Shown here: piece after piece, positions 37,101-44,648 of the stretch
Layout of the letters: each line of letters starts with the position of its first letter
How positions within the stretch are numbered: the stretch's first letter is position 1
Assembly: GCF_001418225.1 (NCBI RefSeq)
Contig: NZ_LIPT01000003.1
Coordinates: 1 to 64,000 of the forward strand
Direction: 5' to 3'
DNA from: Pannonibacter indicus
Lineage (GTDB): Bacteria > Pseudomonadota > Alphaproteobacteria > Rhizobiales > Stappiaceae
DNA: 64,000 nt
The notes under the pieces: model-generated
Database searches by the model: none
What the model was told of the DNA's origin: nothing
Seen by the model: the letters and a program-made list of their open reading frames with translations, nothing else
Position numbers and translations under genes: made by a program

Positions 37101-37273
37101 TCATCGGCGCTGTCGTCGGCACCCAGCCCTTCGGCGGCGCGGGCCTCTCCGGCACCGGCCCCAAGGCCGGCGGCCCGGCCTATCTGCAGCGCTTCGCCCT
37201 CGAACAGGTCATCTCCCTCAACACCGCCGCCTCCGGCGGCAACGCCAGCCTGCTGGCCCATTCGGGGGAGTAG
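34142..37273 (+). CDS. putA: Bifunctional proline dehydrogenase / P5C dehydrogenase PutA
   Basis: A 1043-residue enzyme from the GTG at 34142 (CCGGAG upstream); an in-frame TTG at 34064 would extend into the divergent promoter region. Residues about 40-450 form the arm and FAD-binding proline dehydrogenase barrel (RLVKGAYWDTEIKRAQERG). Residues about 500-990 are the aldehyde dehydrogenase: CISPWNFPLAIFLGQ, AFTGSTETAW, catalytic Glu796 in ETGGIN and catalytic Cys830 in GQRCSALR. It oxidises proline to glutamate, passing electrons to quinone and NAD. The N-terminal ribbon-helix-helix domain of enterobacterial PutA is absent, consistent with external control by PutR. Confidence 0.96.
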   Translation: MKSASAPLAPALTASPFRAEFAPDDGALVRRMLAETRLAADAEARIDAKATAYIEEMRGARSGLGGVEDFMREFGLTTREGLAMMVLAEALLRVPDAATADRLIEDKLAAAKFGEGEGRKSDTWLVSASSWALGVTSRLLHPGDTPDSILTSLVRRIGMPAVRTATRQAMRLLGHQFVLGETIEDALKRAKVLEPKGYRFSYDMLGEGARTQADAERYFRSYAAAIEAIGKAAGSRPLPDRPGISVKLSALHPRYEAVKEKRVMAELLPRVLDLARMARAHDLNFTIDAEEADRLELSLDLIARIVADPVLDGWNGFGLAVQAYQKRGQEVVSWLIDLARLHNRRLMVRLVKGAYWDTEIKRAQERGLADYPVFSRKAATDLSYLACARRLLAARDVIYPQFATHNALTVAQIQEMAGKPEGFEFQRLHGMGESLYKAVVERDGYPCRIYAPVGGHKDLLAYLVRRLLENGANSSFVSIVGDASIPAADLLKRPVELLEGGERARNRSIALPADLYAPTRRNSAGLELGVEAERDALLSGMARQSFPAVTARPLVPGHDVAARPRALLSPIDGSLVAGEVAEADARLAAAAMEVAARGFEIWSRTPVEDRAAALDRMADLMEENRDRLMALLAVEAGKTLTDGIAEIREAVDFCRYYAAEARGLFGEGRLMPGPTGEENRYRLRGRGVFVCISPWNFPLAIFLGQVAAALVAGNAVVAKPAEQTPLIAHEAVRLFHAAGVPETALLYVPGDGAVGAALTSHPQVAGVAFTGSTETAWAINSALAARRGPIVPLIAETGGINAMLVDATALPEQVCDDVVTSAFRSAGQRCSALRLLFLQEDVADHLLEMIEGSVRELTLGDPRLAETDIGPVIDREARDNILTHVRVMESAGRLKFSGKEPDVTLAGGTYVAPQIIELERPEDLTREVFGPVLHVVRYKAKDFGAMLEKIAASGYGLTLGVHSRIDATVKQVVDRLPVGNVYVNRNIIGAVVGTQPFGGAGLSGTGPKAGGPAYLQRFALEQVISLNTAASGGNASLLAHSGE

Positions 37274-37297
37274 GGGGAGATGCAGGTTTCTCAGGGA

Positions 37298-38329
37298 TTA
37301 CCCCCCGAGAAACCCTTCCAGCACGTTGACGCAGTTGGAGCCGAGGGCGTCGACGGCGTAGCCGCCTTCCATGACGAAAAGGGTGGGCTTGCCGAGGCGG
37401 GCGAGCCTGGCGCCGAGGCGCAGGAAGTCTTCCGGCACGAAGCGGAATTGCGAGATCGGGTCGTTTTCGTAGGTGTCAAGACCCAGCGAGACGATCAGCA
37501 CGTCCGGGGAATAGACCGTCAGCCAGCGGCAGGCTTCTTCCAGCGCCTTTGAATAGCCTGCCCAGCCGGTGCCGGGCGGCAGCGGCCAGTTGTGGGTGAA
37601 GCCCTTGCCGGCCTTTTCGCCCGTCTCGTCCGCATGGCCGAGGAAATAGGGGTATTCTTCCCTGGGGTCGGCGTGGATGGACAGGAACATCACGTCGGCG
37701 CGCTCGTAGAAGATCGCCTGGGTGCCATTGCCGTGGTGATAGTCCACGTCAAGGATGGCGACGCGCGCGGCGCCCTGATCGCGCAGCCACTGGGCGGCGA
37801 TGGCGGCATTGTTGAGGAAACAATAGCCGCCGAAGTAATCGGCTGCCGCGTGGTGCCCCGGCGGGCGGCAGAGGGCGAAGGCGGAGCGGTCCCCCTCGCG
37901 CAGGAAGCGGGCGGCGGTCAGTGCCGAATTGGCGCTGGCCGTGGCCGCTGCCCATGTGTGCTCGCCCAGCGGCGTGCCCGCATCAAAGGAGAAGCGGCCC
38001 AGCAGCCCGTCGATGTGGCTGGGCGTGGGGGCTGCGCGCAGCTGGCGCACGGGCCAGACGAAGGGAAAGGCCTCGCCCTGCCGCCCGGCAGCGGTCCAGC
38101 GGCTCCAGAAACTTTCGAGGAAGTCGAGATATTCGCCTGTGTGCACCCGCTCCAGCGGGGCGCGGCCAAAGTCCTGCGGCGTCCACAGGGGGCCGATCTT
38201 GCGGGCAAGGATCTCGCTGCGCACCATCTCCGCCCGGCTGGGAATTTCCACGGCGGGTTTCAGCATCCCGTCCGAGATTTCCATCTTCGGGTCATGGGTC
38301 AGCTGGACGGGCGAAAAAACGGTCTTCAT
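37298..38329 (-). CDS. Histone deacetylase-family protein, acetylpolyamine amidohydrolase-like
   Basis: A 343-residue arginase-fold zinc amidohydrolase. It contains the tandem-His motif RPPGHHAA (about 155-162), GYCFLNNAA, the zinc/loop motif ILDVDYHHGNGTQ (about 190-202), a third zinc Asp in SLGLDTYENDP, and the MEGGYAVDALG Tyr loop. Length and insert pattern (HADPREEYPYFLGHADETG) fit bacterial acetylpolyamine amidohydrolases, which remove acetyl groups from acetylputrescine and related amines. It converges with putA, 24 bases apart, and heads toward galM with only 10 bases between, so it is probably the last gene of the galM operon. Confidence 0.88.
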   Translation of the reverse strand: MKTVFSPVQLTHDPKMEISDGMLKPAVEIPSRAEMVRSEILARKIGPLWTPQDFGRAPLERVHTGEYLDFLESFWSRWTAAGRQGEAFPFVWPVRQLRAAPTPSHIDGLLGRFSFDAGTPLGEHTWAAATASANSALTAARFLREGDRSAFALCRPPGHHAAADYFGGYCFLNNAAIAAQWLRDQGAARVAILDVDYHHGNGTQAIFYERADVMFLSIHADPREEYPYFLGHADETGEKAGKGFTHNWPLPPGTGWAGYSKALEEACRWLTVYSPDVLIVSLGLDTYENDPISQFRFVPEDFLRLGARLARLGKPTLFVMEGGYAVDALGSNCVNVLEGFLGG

Positions 38330-38339
38330 GCGGTGCGGC

Positions 38340-39344
38340 TCACGGCTGGAAGCGGAACTCGGTCACCTGACTATAGGTTGTTCCGGGCCGCAGAACAGCC
38401 CCTGCGAAGCTTGGATTGTTGGGACTGTCCGGCCAGCGCTGAGGTTCCAGGCAAAGCCCGGCATGCGGGCCATAGCGCCGCCCCTCCAGCCCCTCGTAGG
38501 GCAGGCCAAGGCCTGAGGCATCATAGAACTGGACGCCCGGTTCGGTGGTCCAGAGCTCCATGGAAACGCCCGAGGTCCCGCCTTCCAGCACGGCCGCAAG
38601 GCGCAAGGCTTCCGAGGGTGTGTCCGCCACGCAGAAATTGTGGTCGTAGAGCACCCGTGCGTGGTCCGCGCCGGTCCGGCGGATCGGCCGCTTGGTGCGG
38701 AAGTCAAAGGCGGTGCCCGCGACGGGCAGGATTTCGCCGGTGGGGATGCAGTCTGCATCGACCGGCAGATAACGGTCGGCAAGGATTTGCAGCCGGTGGC
38801 CGCTGATATCGCCGGAACTGTCGAGATTGAAATAGCTGTGATGGGCGAGGTTGACCAGCGTCGGCTGGTCCGTCTCTGCGCTCATCTCAAGGCGCAGCGT
38901 GCCGGTTTCCAGCAGCGTGTAGCGGCAGCGCAGCTCCACATTGCCCGGATAACCTTCCTCGCCATCGGGTGAGGTCAGCGTCAGAAGCAGGCTGGAGGCG
39001 GAGCGTTCCGCAATCTTCCAGAGCTTCTTGTCATAGCCGCACTGGCCGCCATGCAGATGATTGCGGCCCTTCTCGTTGCAGGTGACCTGATGGGACACCC
39101 CATCCAGCGTGAAGCGGCCGGCGGCAATGCGGTTGGCATAGCGCCCGCAGGTGCCGCCGAAATAGGCGCCGTGGGCCTGATAGTCCTCAAGCGTGTTGAG
39201 CCCGAGGACCAGCGGGCGGCCATGAAGGCGCAGGTCCCGGAGGGTTGCGCCATAGGTCAGAACGGCGGCTTCGAGGGAACCGGCCCTCAGCGTGACTTCA
39301 TTGACGGTTTCACCGCCGGGAAGGGTGCCAAAGGGCCGGATCAT
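38340..39344 (-). CDS. galM: Aldose 1-epimerase (galactose mutarotase)
   Basis: A 334-residue mutarotase interconverting alpha- and beta-anomers of aldohexoses. Recognisable features are GTCGRYANRIAAGRF (about 70-84), NHLHGGQCGYDKKLW, the catalytic His in NLAHHSYFNLD (about 175) and the C-terminal Glu in GLCLEPQRWPDSPN. It lies between the phosphosugar mutase gene (26 bases upstream) and the amidohydrolase gene, as part of one minus-strand run. Confidence 0.92.
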   Translation of the reverse strand: MIRPFGTLPGGETVNEVTLRAGSLEAAVLTYGATLRDLRLHGRPLVLGLNTLEDYQAHGAYFGGTCGRYANRIAAGRFTLDGVSHQVTCNEKGRNHLHGGQCGYDKKLWKIAERSASSLLLTLTSPDGEEGYPGNVELRCRYTLLETGTLRLEMSAETDQPTLVNLAHHSYFNLDSSGDISGHRLQILADRYLPVDADCIPTGEILPVAGTAFDFRTKRPIRRTGADHARVLYDHNFCVADTPSEALRLAAVLEGGTSGVSMELWTTEPGVQFYDASGLGLPYEGLEGRRYGPHAGLCLEPQRWPDSPNNPSFAGAVLRPGTTYSQVTEFRFQP

Positions 39345-39370
39345 GTTGTTGCCGTCCGCTCGGGTCAGGA

Positions 39371-40870
39371 TCAGAGGGTCTGGTTGTAGGCACCCACTTC
39401 CGGGTTCTCGCGCAGCACGGCATCCACGGCCTTGAACATCTCGTGCAGGCGGGCTTCGGAAGCCGGGCTTTCCACCACCACCACAAGCTCGGGCTTGTTG
39501 GAAGAGGCGCGGACGAGGCCCCAGGTGCCGTCTTCCGTCACGACGCGCACGCCGTTGACGGTGATGAGATCGGTGATGGCCTGTCCGGCCACCTTCTCAC
39601 CGGCGGCCTGCATGGCCTGGAAGCGGGCAACCACCTTGTCGACGATGCCGTATTTGATCTCGTCTGCGCAATGCGGCGCCATGGTGGGCGAGCCCCAGGT
39701 CTTCGGCAGGGCGCGGCGCAGGTCGGCCATGGACTTGTCCGGGTTGCGGTCCAGCATGTCGAGGATCGCGATGGCCGAGACGAGGCCGTCGTCATAGCCG
39801 CGGCCGATCGGCGCGTTGAAGAAGTAGTGGCCGGATTTCTCAAAGCCAACGATCGCACCCAGTTCCGTCACGCGGCGCTTGATGTAGGAATGGCCGGTCT
39901 TGAAGTAGTCGGTCACCGCACCATTGGCCTTCAGCACCGGGTCGGTGTGGAACAGGCCGGTGGACTTCACATCCACCACGAACTTCGAATTCGGGTAGAG
40001 CGAGGAAATGTCGCGGGCGAGCATCACGCCCACCTTGTCGGCGAAGATCTCTTCACCTTCATTGTCCACCACGCCGCAGCGGTCACCATCGCCGTCAAAG
40101 CCGAGGCCAACGTCTGCACCGGTCTCCAGAACCTTGTCGCGCAGGGCATGAAGCATCTTCATGTCTTCGGGGTTCGGATTGTAGTTCGGGAAGGTGTGGT
40201 CGAGGTCAGCGTCCAGCGGAATGACTTCCGCGCCCAGCATTTCCAGAACACGCGGGGCGAAGGCACCAGCCGTGCCGTTGCCGCAGGCCGCCACGACCTT
40301 GATCGGGCGCTTCAGCTTGGCGCGGTCCGTCAGGTCCTTGATGTAAACCTCCGCGAAATTGTCGACATAGCGGTAGGACCCGGAGCCCTTTGTGACAAAG
40401 GCGGAGTTCAGCACGATGTCCTTCAGGCGGCCCATCTCTTCCGGACCGAATGTCAGCGGGCGGTTGACGCCCATCTTCACGCCGGTCCAGCCATTGTCAT
40501 TGTGCGAGGCGGTGATCATGGCAACGGCCGGCACGTCCAGCGCGAACTGGGCGAAATAGGCCATCGGCGACAGGGCAAGGCCGATGTCATGCACGTTGAT
40601 GCCCACAGCCATCAGGCCGTTGATGACCGCCATCTTGATGGAAGCGGAATAGCCGCGGAAGTCATGGCCGGCGACGATATCCGGACGGATGCCGCGCTCA
40701 TGCATCAGGGTGCCGATCCCCATGCCGAGGGCCTGCATGCCCATCAGGTTGATTTCCTTCTCGAACAGCCAGCGCGCGTCGTATTCGCGGAAGCCGGTGG
40801 GCTTGACCATCGGCTTGGATTCGTAGGCGTAGGTATTCGACTTCAGAAATGCTTCGGGTTTGGGAAACAT
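39371..40870 (-). CDS. Phosphomannomutase/phosphoglucomutase
   Basis: A 499-residue alpha-D-phosphohexomutase. The phosphoserine loop is ITASHNDNGWTG (about 118-129), the metal-binding loop is GFDGDGDRCGV (about 255-265), the sugar-binding loop is GFEKSGHYFF, and the C-terminal phosphate-binding loop is VRASSNKPELVVV. It converts mannose-6-P/glucose-6-P to the 1-phosphates for nucleotide-sugar, polysaccharide and LPS synthesis. The N-terminal extension FPKPEAFLKSNTYAYESKP is common in alphaproteobacterial homologues. GAGG precedes the start. Confidence 0.92.
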   Translation of the reverse strand: MFPKPEAFLKSNTYAYESKPMVKPTGFREYDARWLFEKEINLMGMQALGMGIGTLMHERGIRPDIVAGHDFRGYSASIKMAVINGLMAVGINVHDIGLALSPMAYFAQFALDVPAVAMITASHNDNGWTGVKMGVNRPLTFGPEEMGRLKDIVLNSAFVTKGSGSYRYVDNFAEVYIKDLTDRAKLKRPIKVVAACGNGTAGAFAPRVLEMLGAEVIPLDADLDHTFPNYNPNPEDMKMLHALRDKVLETGADVGLGFDGDGDRCGVVDNEGEEIFADKVGVMLARDISSLYPNSKFVVDVKSTGLFHTDPVLKANGAVTDYFKTGHSYIKRRVTELGAIVGFEKSGHYFFNAPIGRGYDDGLVSAIAILDMLDRNPDKSMADLRRALPKTWGSPTMAPHCADEIKYGIVDKVVARFQAMQAAGEKVAGQAITDLITVNGVRVVTEDGTWGLVRASSNKPELVVVVESPASEARLHEMFKAVDAVLRENPEVGAYNQTL

Positions 40871-40937
40871 GATGAACCTCGCAAAAGCTTGTGCCGGAAA
40901 AGACTAACGAAATGAGGGATGTCCGAGCAGCTGGACA

Positions 40938-41450
40938 TTATTGAACCAGAAGCATCGTGTCACCAGAAATGTCAAATCGTTTGAACCGGCGCAGTGCTGA
41001 CATGCCAAGCAGTGGTGTCGACAATGAGGCATCGGGAATGACCACTGCATCCACATCCCGAAGATAAAGAGGGCCCAGCTCCAGGGTTTCGATCTTCACC
41101 GGCGCAGCGGCGATGATGCCGTTGGCGGTGTTGATCCGGGCGGTGAAGTCCTTGTCCTCCGGCCTTATCCCGGCGCGGCGGGCGTCAGACTGGGGCAAGG
41201 CGACGAGCGTAGCGCCTGTGTCCACCATCATCTTCAACGTCCGGCCGTTGATGCGGGTTCCCGCGATGAAGTGGCCGTTGGGCTCTGCCTTCAGTTTCAG
41301 GCTGCCGCCTGTGGCCTGAGCGGCTTGCCCTGCTGCGGGTGAGGGGGCTTGCGCTTGCGTCCAGCGTTCCACCAGCCCCGGCACGAAAGGCACCAGCGCT
41401 GCAAGCAGAACGAGGATGACGAGATAACGCAGCATGACCTTGCCGGACAC
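40938..41450 (-). CDS. Retropepsin-like aspartic protease, membrane anchored (TIGR02281 type)
   Basis: A 170-residue protein with one N-terminal membrane segment (LRYLVILVLLAALVPFVPGL) and a single retropepsin-fold domain with the active-site motif MMVDTGATLVALP (about 92-104) and a flap-side LGMSALRRFKRF. Such proteins must dimerise to make the two-Asp active site, as in retroviral protease. The domain is predicted to face the periplasm. The start may be the GTG at 41450 or the ATG at 41435; neither has ideal spacing to a Shine-Dalgarno. Substrate unknown. Confidence 0.85.
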   Translation of the reverse strand: MSGKVMLRYLVILVLLAALVPFVPGLVERWTQAQAPSPAAGQAAQATGGSLKLKAEPNGHFIAGTRINGRTLKMMVDTGATLVALPQSDARRAGIRPEDKDFTARINTANGIIAAAPVKIETLELGPLYLRDVDAVVIPDASLSTPLLGMSALRRFKRFDISGDTMLLVQ

Positions 41451-41506
41451 ACGGAGGATTGACGGGTGATCCTTGTCACATCCGGCTTAGCATCCGGTGA
41501 ACGGGA

Positions 41507-42430
41507 TCAGCTGCGGCTGACCTCAAGCGTTGCGGCGAGCTGGCGGATCGCGGCGGCATCGGGTGCGCTGCCCTGCGCGCCATTGGCGGTGCAGGCAAGG
41601 CTTCCGGCGGCAACGCCGAAGGCGAGCGCCGCCCCCAGTTCATCGCCCCGGTCAAGCGCCGCGGCAAAGGCGCCGCAGAAGGCATCGCCTGCGCCGGTTG
41701 TATCCACCACACGCACCTTCGGCGTGGGCACGCTGTAAAGCGCGGTGCCGTCATGGGCGATGACGCCCTTGGCGCCCAGCGTCACCACCGCGAGCCGTGC
41801 CGTGCCAAGGCGGCCTTCCGCAACGGTGCGCACGAAGGCCTCCGGTTCGCCCGGCAAGCCGAGCTTTGTGGCGATTTCCATCGCCTCGCTCTCATTGGCG
41901 ATGACGATATCGCTGAGGCTGGCCAGCTCGCTGACGGCCGGATCTCCGGCGGGAGCGGTGTTGAGGATCACCGTTGCGCCTGCCTCGCGTGCGGCGGCGA
42001 TGGCTGCGCGGATTTCAGCGGCAGGCGTTTCCATCTGCATCAGCAGGAGGGAGCCTTGAGGCAGCTTGCCCTTCAGCCAGCTGGCGGACACGCGGGCGTT
42101 GACGCCGCTGGCGACGATGATGAGGTTCTCGCCGCTGGCCTCGACGCCGATCATGGCAATGCCGGTCGCCCCATCGAGGCGGCGCACGCCGGACAGATCG
42201 ACTCCGGCGGCTTGCAGATTGGCAAGGGCAGGGGCGGCGAAGACATCCGTTCCCACCGCAGCGGTCATGGCGACGTCCGCTCCGGCGCGGCGGGCGGCCA
42301 GCGCCTGGTTGGCGCCCTTACCGCCGGGAAAGTTCTGATGGTCCGGTCCGGCTGCCGTTTCACCCGGCAGTGGCAGGCGCTCGACCACCGCCACGAGATC
42401 AAGATTGATGGACCCGAAGACGGTGATCAT
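41507..42430 (-). CDS. rbsK: Ribokinase (PfkB family)
   Basis: A 307-residue sugar kinase. N-terminal FGSINLDLVAVVERLPLPGET and PGGKGANQALAARRAG (about 38-53) form the sugar-binding signature, and the C-terminal TTGAGDAFCGAFAAAL (about 246-261) carries the catalytic Asp and anion hole. It phosphorylates ribose to ribose-5-phosphate. Its place 27 bases downstream of upp, itself downstream of a URC4-type gene, suggests it captures ribose released from nucleotide or nucleoside breakdown rather than serving a ribose importer, since none is adjacent. Confidence 0.92.
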   Translation of the reverse strand: MITVFGSINLDLVAVVERLPLPGETAAGPDHQNFPGGKGANQALAARRAGADVAMTAAVGTDVFAAPALANLQAAGVDLSGVRRLDGATGIAMIGVEASGENLIIVASGVNARVSASWLKGKLPQGSLLLMQMETPAAEIRAAIAAAREAGATVILNTAPAGDPAVSELASLSDIVIANESEAMEIATKLGLPGEPEAFVRTVAEGRLGTARLAVVTLGAKGVIAHDGTALYSVPTPKVRVVDTTGAGDAFCGAFAAALDRGDELGAALAFGVAAGSLACTANGAQGSAPDAAAIRQLAATLEVSRS

Positions 42431-42457
42431 GCGGGGCTGCTCCTGCCGGTGTCTGTC

Positions 42458-43087
42458 TTACTTCGTGCCGTACATGCGGTCGCCCGCATCGCCAAGGCCG
42501 GGGACGATGTAGCCGTGGTCGTTCAGCTTGGCATCGATGGAGGCGGTATAGACCGGCACGTCCGGATGGGCGGCGATGAACTTGGCAACGCCTTCCGGGG
42601 CTGCCAGCAGGCAGAGGAAGCGGATGTTGTTGGCGCCGCGGGCCTTCAGTTTCTCGACAGCGGCAATGGCCGAATTGGCGGTGGCCAGCATCGGGTCGAC
42701 GACGATCACGAGGCGCTCGCTCAGATCTTCCGGGGCCTTGAAGTAGTATTCCACCGGCGTCAGGGTTTCCGGGTCGCGGTAGAGGCCGACATGGGCAACG
42801 CGGGCGGAGGGCACCAGATCCAGCATGCCTTCCAGCAGGCCGTTGCCGGCGCGCAGGATCGAGGCAAAGACGAGCTTCTTGCCCGCCAGCGTGGGGGCCT
42901 GCATCTCGCAGATCGGGGTTTCGATGGTGATCTGCGTCAGCGGCAGGTCGCGGGTCACCTCATAGCATAGCAGGGTCGAGATTTCGCGCAGCAGGCGGCG
43001 GAAGCCCTGAGTGGAGGTGGCCTTGTTGCGCATGATCGTGAGCTTGTGCTGGACCAGCGGATGATCAACTACGATGGCTCCGGACAT
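42458..43087 (-). CDS. upp: Uracil phosphoribosyltransferase
   Basis: A 209-residue enzyme making UMP from uracil and PRPP. The PRPP-binding motif is [18 protein letters not shown] (about 125-142), and the uracil-binding C-terminus is [16 protein letters not shown]. It is flanked by a URC4-family gene and ribokinase. In the yeast-type URC uracil catabolic route uracil is first converted to UMP, so this enzyme may serve degradation as well as salvage. Confidence 0.95.
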   Translation of the reverse strand: MSGAIVVDHPLVQHKLTIMRNKATSTQGFRRLLREISTLLCYEVTRDLPLTQITIETPICEMQAPTLAGKKLVFASILRAGNGLLEGMLDLVPSARVAHVGLYRDPETLTPVEYYFKAPEDLSERLVIVVDPMLATANSAIAAVEKLKARGANNIRFLCLLAAPEGVAKFIAAHPDVPVYTASIDAKLNDHGYIVPGLGDAGDRMYGTK

Positions 43088-43168
43088 GTCTGCCTGTCTC
43101 CTGTTCTTGCGGCTTTCCGCCGGTGTGTCTTCTGATGTCTCTGTCTTTTCCTATGCACCGAAGAGCGC

Positions 43169-44392
43169 TCAAAAAACAGTCCCGGCGGCGGCAATTTTGC
43201 CGAAGTCCTCAACAGCTGCCGGGTTTTCCCGCAAAAGCATGGCAGCAAGCGGCAAGGTGCCCGCTTCCTCGATGCAGGTCAGCGGCAGGTCTCCGTCCGC
43301 CGTTTCCAGAATGTTCCGGACCTTGTTTGCCAGCTCAAGGGTCAGCGCTCCGGCAAGGCCGCGCAGCATGGCCGCCTGCACCCGGGCATCGCCGTCCTGC
43401 AGGGCGAAGGAAATAACGCCGCTTGCCAGCATGAGTTGCACATGCGCGGTGTCCGTAGGCCCACCGGGGGCATCAAGGTCCAGCGGGGCAATGCCGGCCC
43501 AGGCAAGCGGCTCGACGAGAGAGAGCGCCAGAAACCTTGCCCGCTCATGCAGCGGCAGAAGAGGCTCGCCAGCCATGTGGCCCTCGAGCGCCGGCACGCG
43601 GACCGTATCGCCCAGCGGCACGCCGTTGAGGCTTTCGGAGCCCTCCCACAGCGGCACCAGCCCTTCCAGCACAAGCGCGAAGATCCGCGCAAGGCTCAGG
43701 CTGCCATCTTCCTGCCCTTCATCGAACAGCACGTCGAACAGCCCGCCGGGCCTTGGTTCGTCATCGCGGGCAAAGAGATCGGGCCGCATGCCTGCAAGTT
43801 CCCCCAGCCGGTGCAGGCGGGCGGCGAGAGCGGCCGCATGGTCCCCATCCACCTGCAGGGCGCGGGCCAGCTCTTGCGTTTCCACCCGGATCAGCGCATG
43901 GGCATCGGCGCGGATGGGATCGGCGGGCACGGCGGAGAAAAGCCCGCTGGCGAAAGCGGAGAGGGTGGCTGCCGTCATGCCTTCAGCACCTGCAAGCCTC
44001 TCTCCGGTGAAAGGGTCATCGAACCGCCAGCCCGGATCCGCAGGCGGCGTCATCAGCACCGCGGTGATGGCCGCATCAAAGGCGGCGCGGCCCATCATCC
44101 GCACATCGGGAAAGGCACGCGCACCGGCAATCATGCCCCAGCGGTCTTCTCCGCCTGCCTCCGCCAGCCGCCACAGGGTGTGCGGGGCCAGCCCGGCTTC
44201 CGGCGCCGCAGCGCGCAGGATCGAAGCCACCTGCTGAGCCAGTGGCTCCAGCTTGCCCTCATCCAGACGGATGCCGGCAAGCGCAGTCTGTCTGGCGAGA
44301 TCCAGCAGGCGGGCGGCACCTTCGCGCAAGGCTTGCGCAGTAAGCAGGCTGATGGCCTCGGAGGGTGTTTCGGGGGCGGCGGGCGTTGTCAT
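43169..44392 (-). CDS. URC4/urg3-family protein (DUF1688), putative uracil catabolism
   Basis: A 407-residue protein that matches my recollection of the DUF1688/URC4 family: RPGGLFDVLFDEGQ (about 235-248), SLARIFALVLEGLVPLWEG, SLNGVPLGDTVRVPAL and EPLAWAGIAPLDL. URC4 was identified genetically as needed for the URC pathway of uracil breakdown, but its chemistry is not established. The immediate downstream upp fits bacterial URC clusters. The other hallmark gene, a GTP-cyclohydrolase-II-like URC1, is not in the window. Confidence 0.82.
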   Translation of the reverse strand: MTTPAAPETPSEAISLLTAQALREGAARLLDLARQTALAGIRLDEGKLEPLAQQVASILRAAAPEAGLAPHTLWRLAEAGGEDRWGMIAGARAFPDVRMMGRAAFDAAITAVLMTPPADPGWRFDDPFTGERLAGAEGMTAATLSAFASGLFSAVPADPIRADAHALIRVETQELARALQVDGDHAAALAARLHRLGELAGMRPDLFARDDEPRPGGLFDVLFDEGQEDGSLSLARIFALVLEGLVPLWEGSESLNGVPLGDTVRVPALEGHMAGEPLLPLHERARFLALSLVEPLAWAGIAPLDLDAPGGPTDTAHVQLMLASGVISFALQDGDARVQAAMLRGLAGALTLELANKVRNILETADGDLPLTCIEEAGTLPLAAMLLRENPAAVEDFGKIAAAGTVF

Positions 44393-44534
44393 CGGCTTTG
44401 CGTCCTTTCGATGGAACGCTCTGGTCTTACAGACGTTGGGCCTTCAGGTCATGCCAGATTACAGGGGAGGGGGCTGTCATGTTGCTGCCGTGAAATCATG
44501 AACGGTTGATAAACCAGCCTCATGCACGATCTGG

Positions 44535-44546
44535 GACAAGCTTGTC
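44535..44546. promoter_or_regulatory. 12-bp perfect palindrome between URC4-type and MFS genes
   Basis: GACAAGCTTGTC, in the 256-base divergent gap, about 100 bases before the MFS start and 140 before the URC4-type start. Candidate operator; a chance palindrome is possible. Nothing else stands out in this gap. Confidence 0.3.
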
Positions 44547-44648
44547 TTGTCGTCTGACCTCTGTCTCGGGCAGCATGAGCCACGCTCCTCACGCCAAACG
44601 CGCGGCTGAGGCCGCAAAAACGATCACTGCTGCTGTCCGGATTTCTTC

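Noticed and set aside
34028-37261. Long minus-strand open frame opposite putA
   Set aside because: Shadow of putA, which is complete with all motifs; no family resemblance in the antisense product.
37274-37297. Bidirectional terminator between putA and the amidohydrolase gene
   Set aside because: Only 24 bases separate the genes and no hairpin with a T-run is visible.
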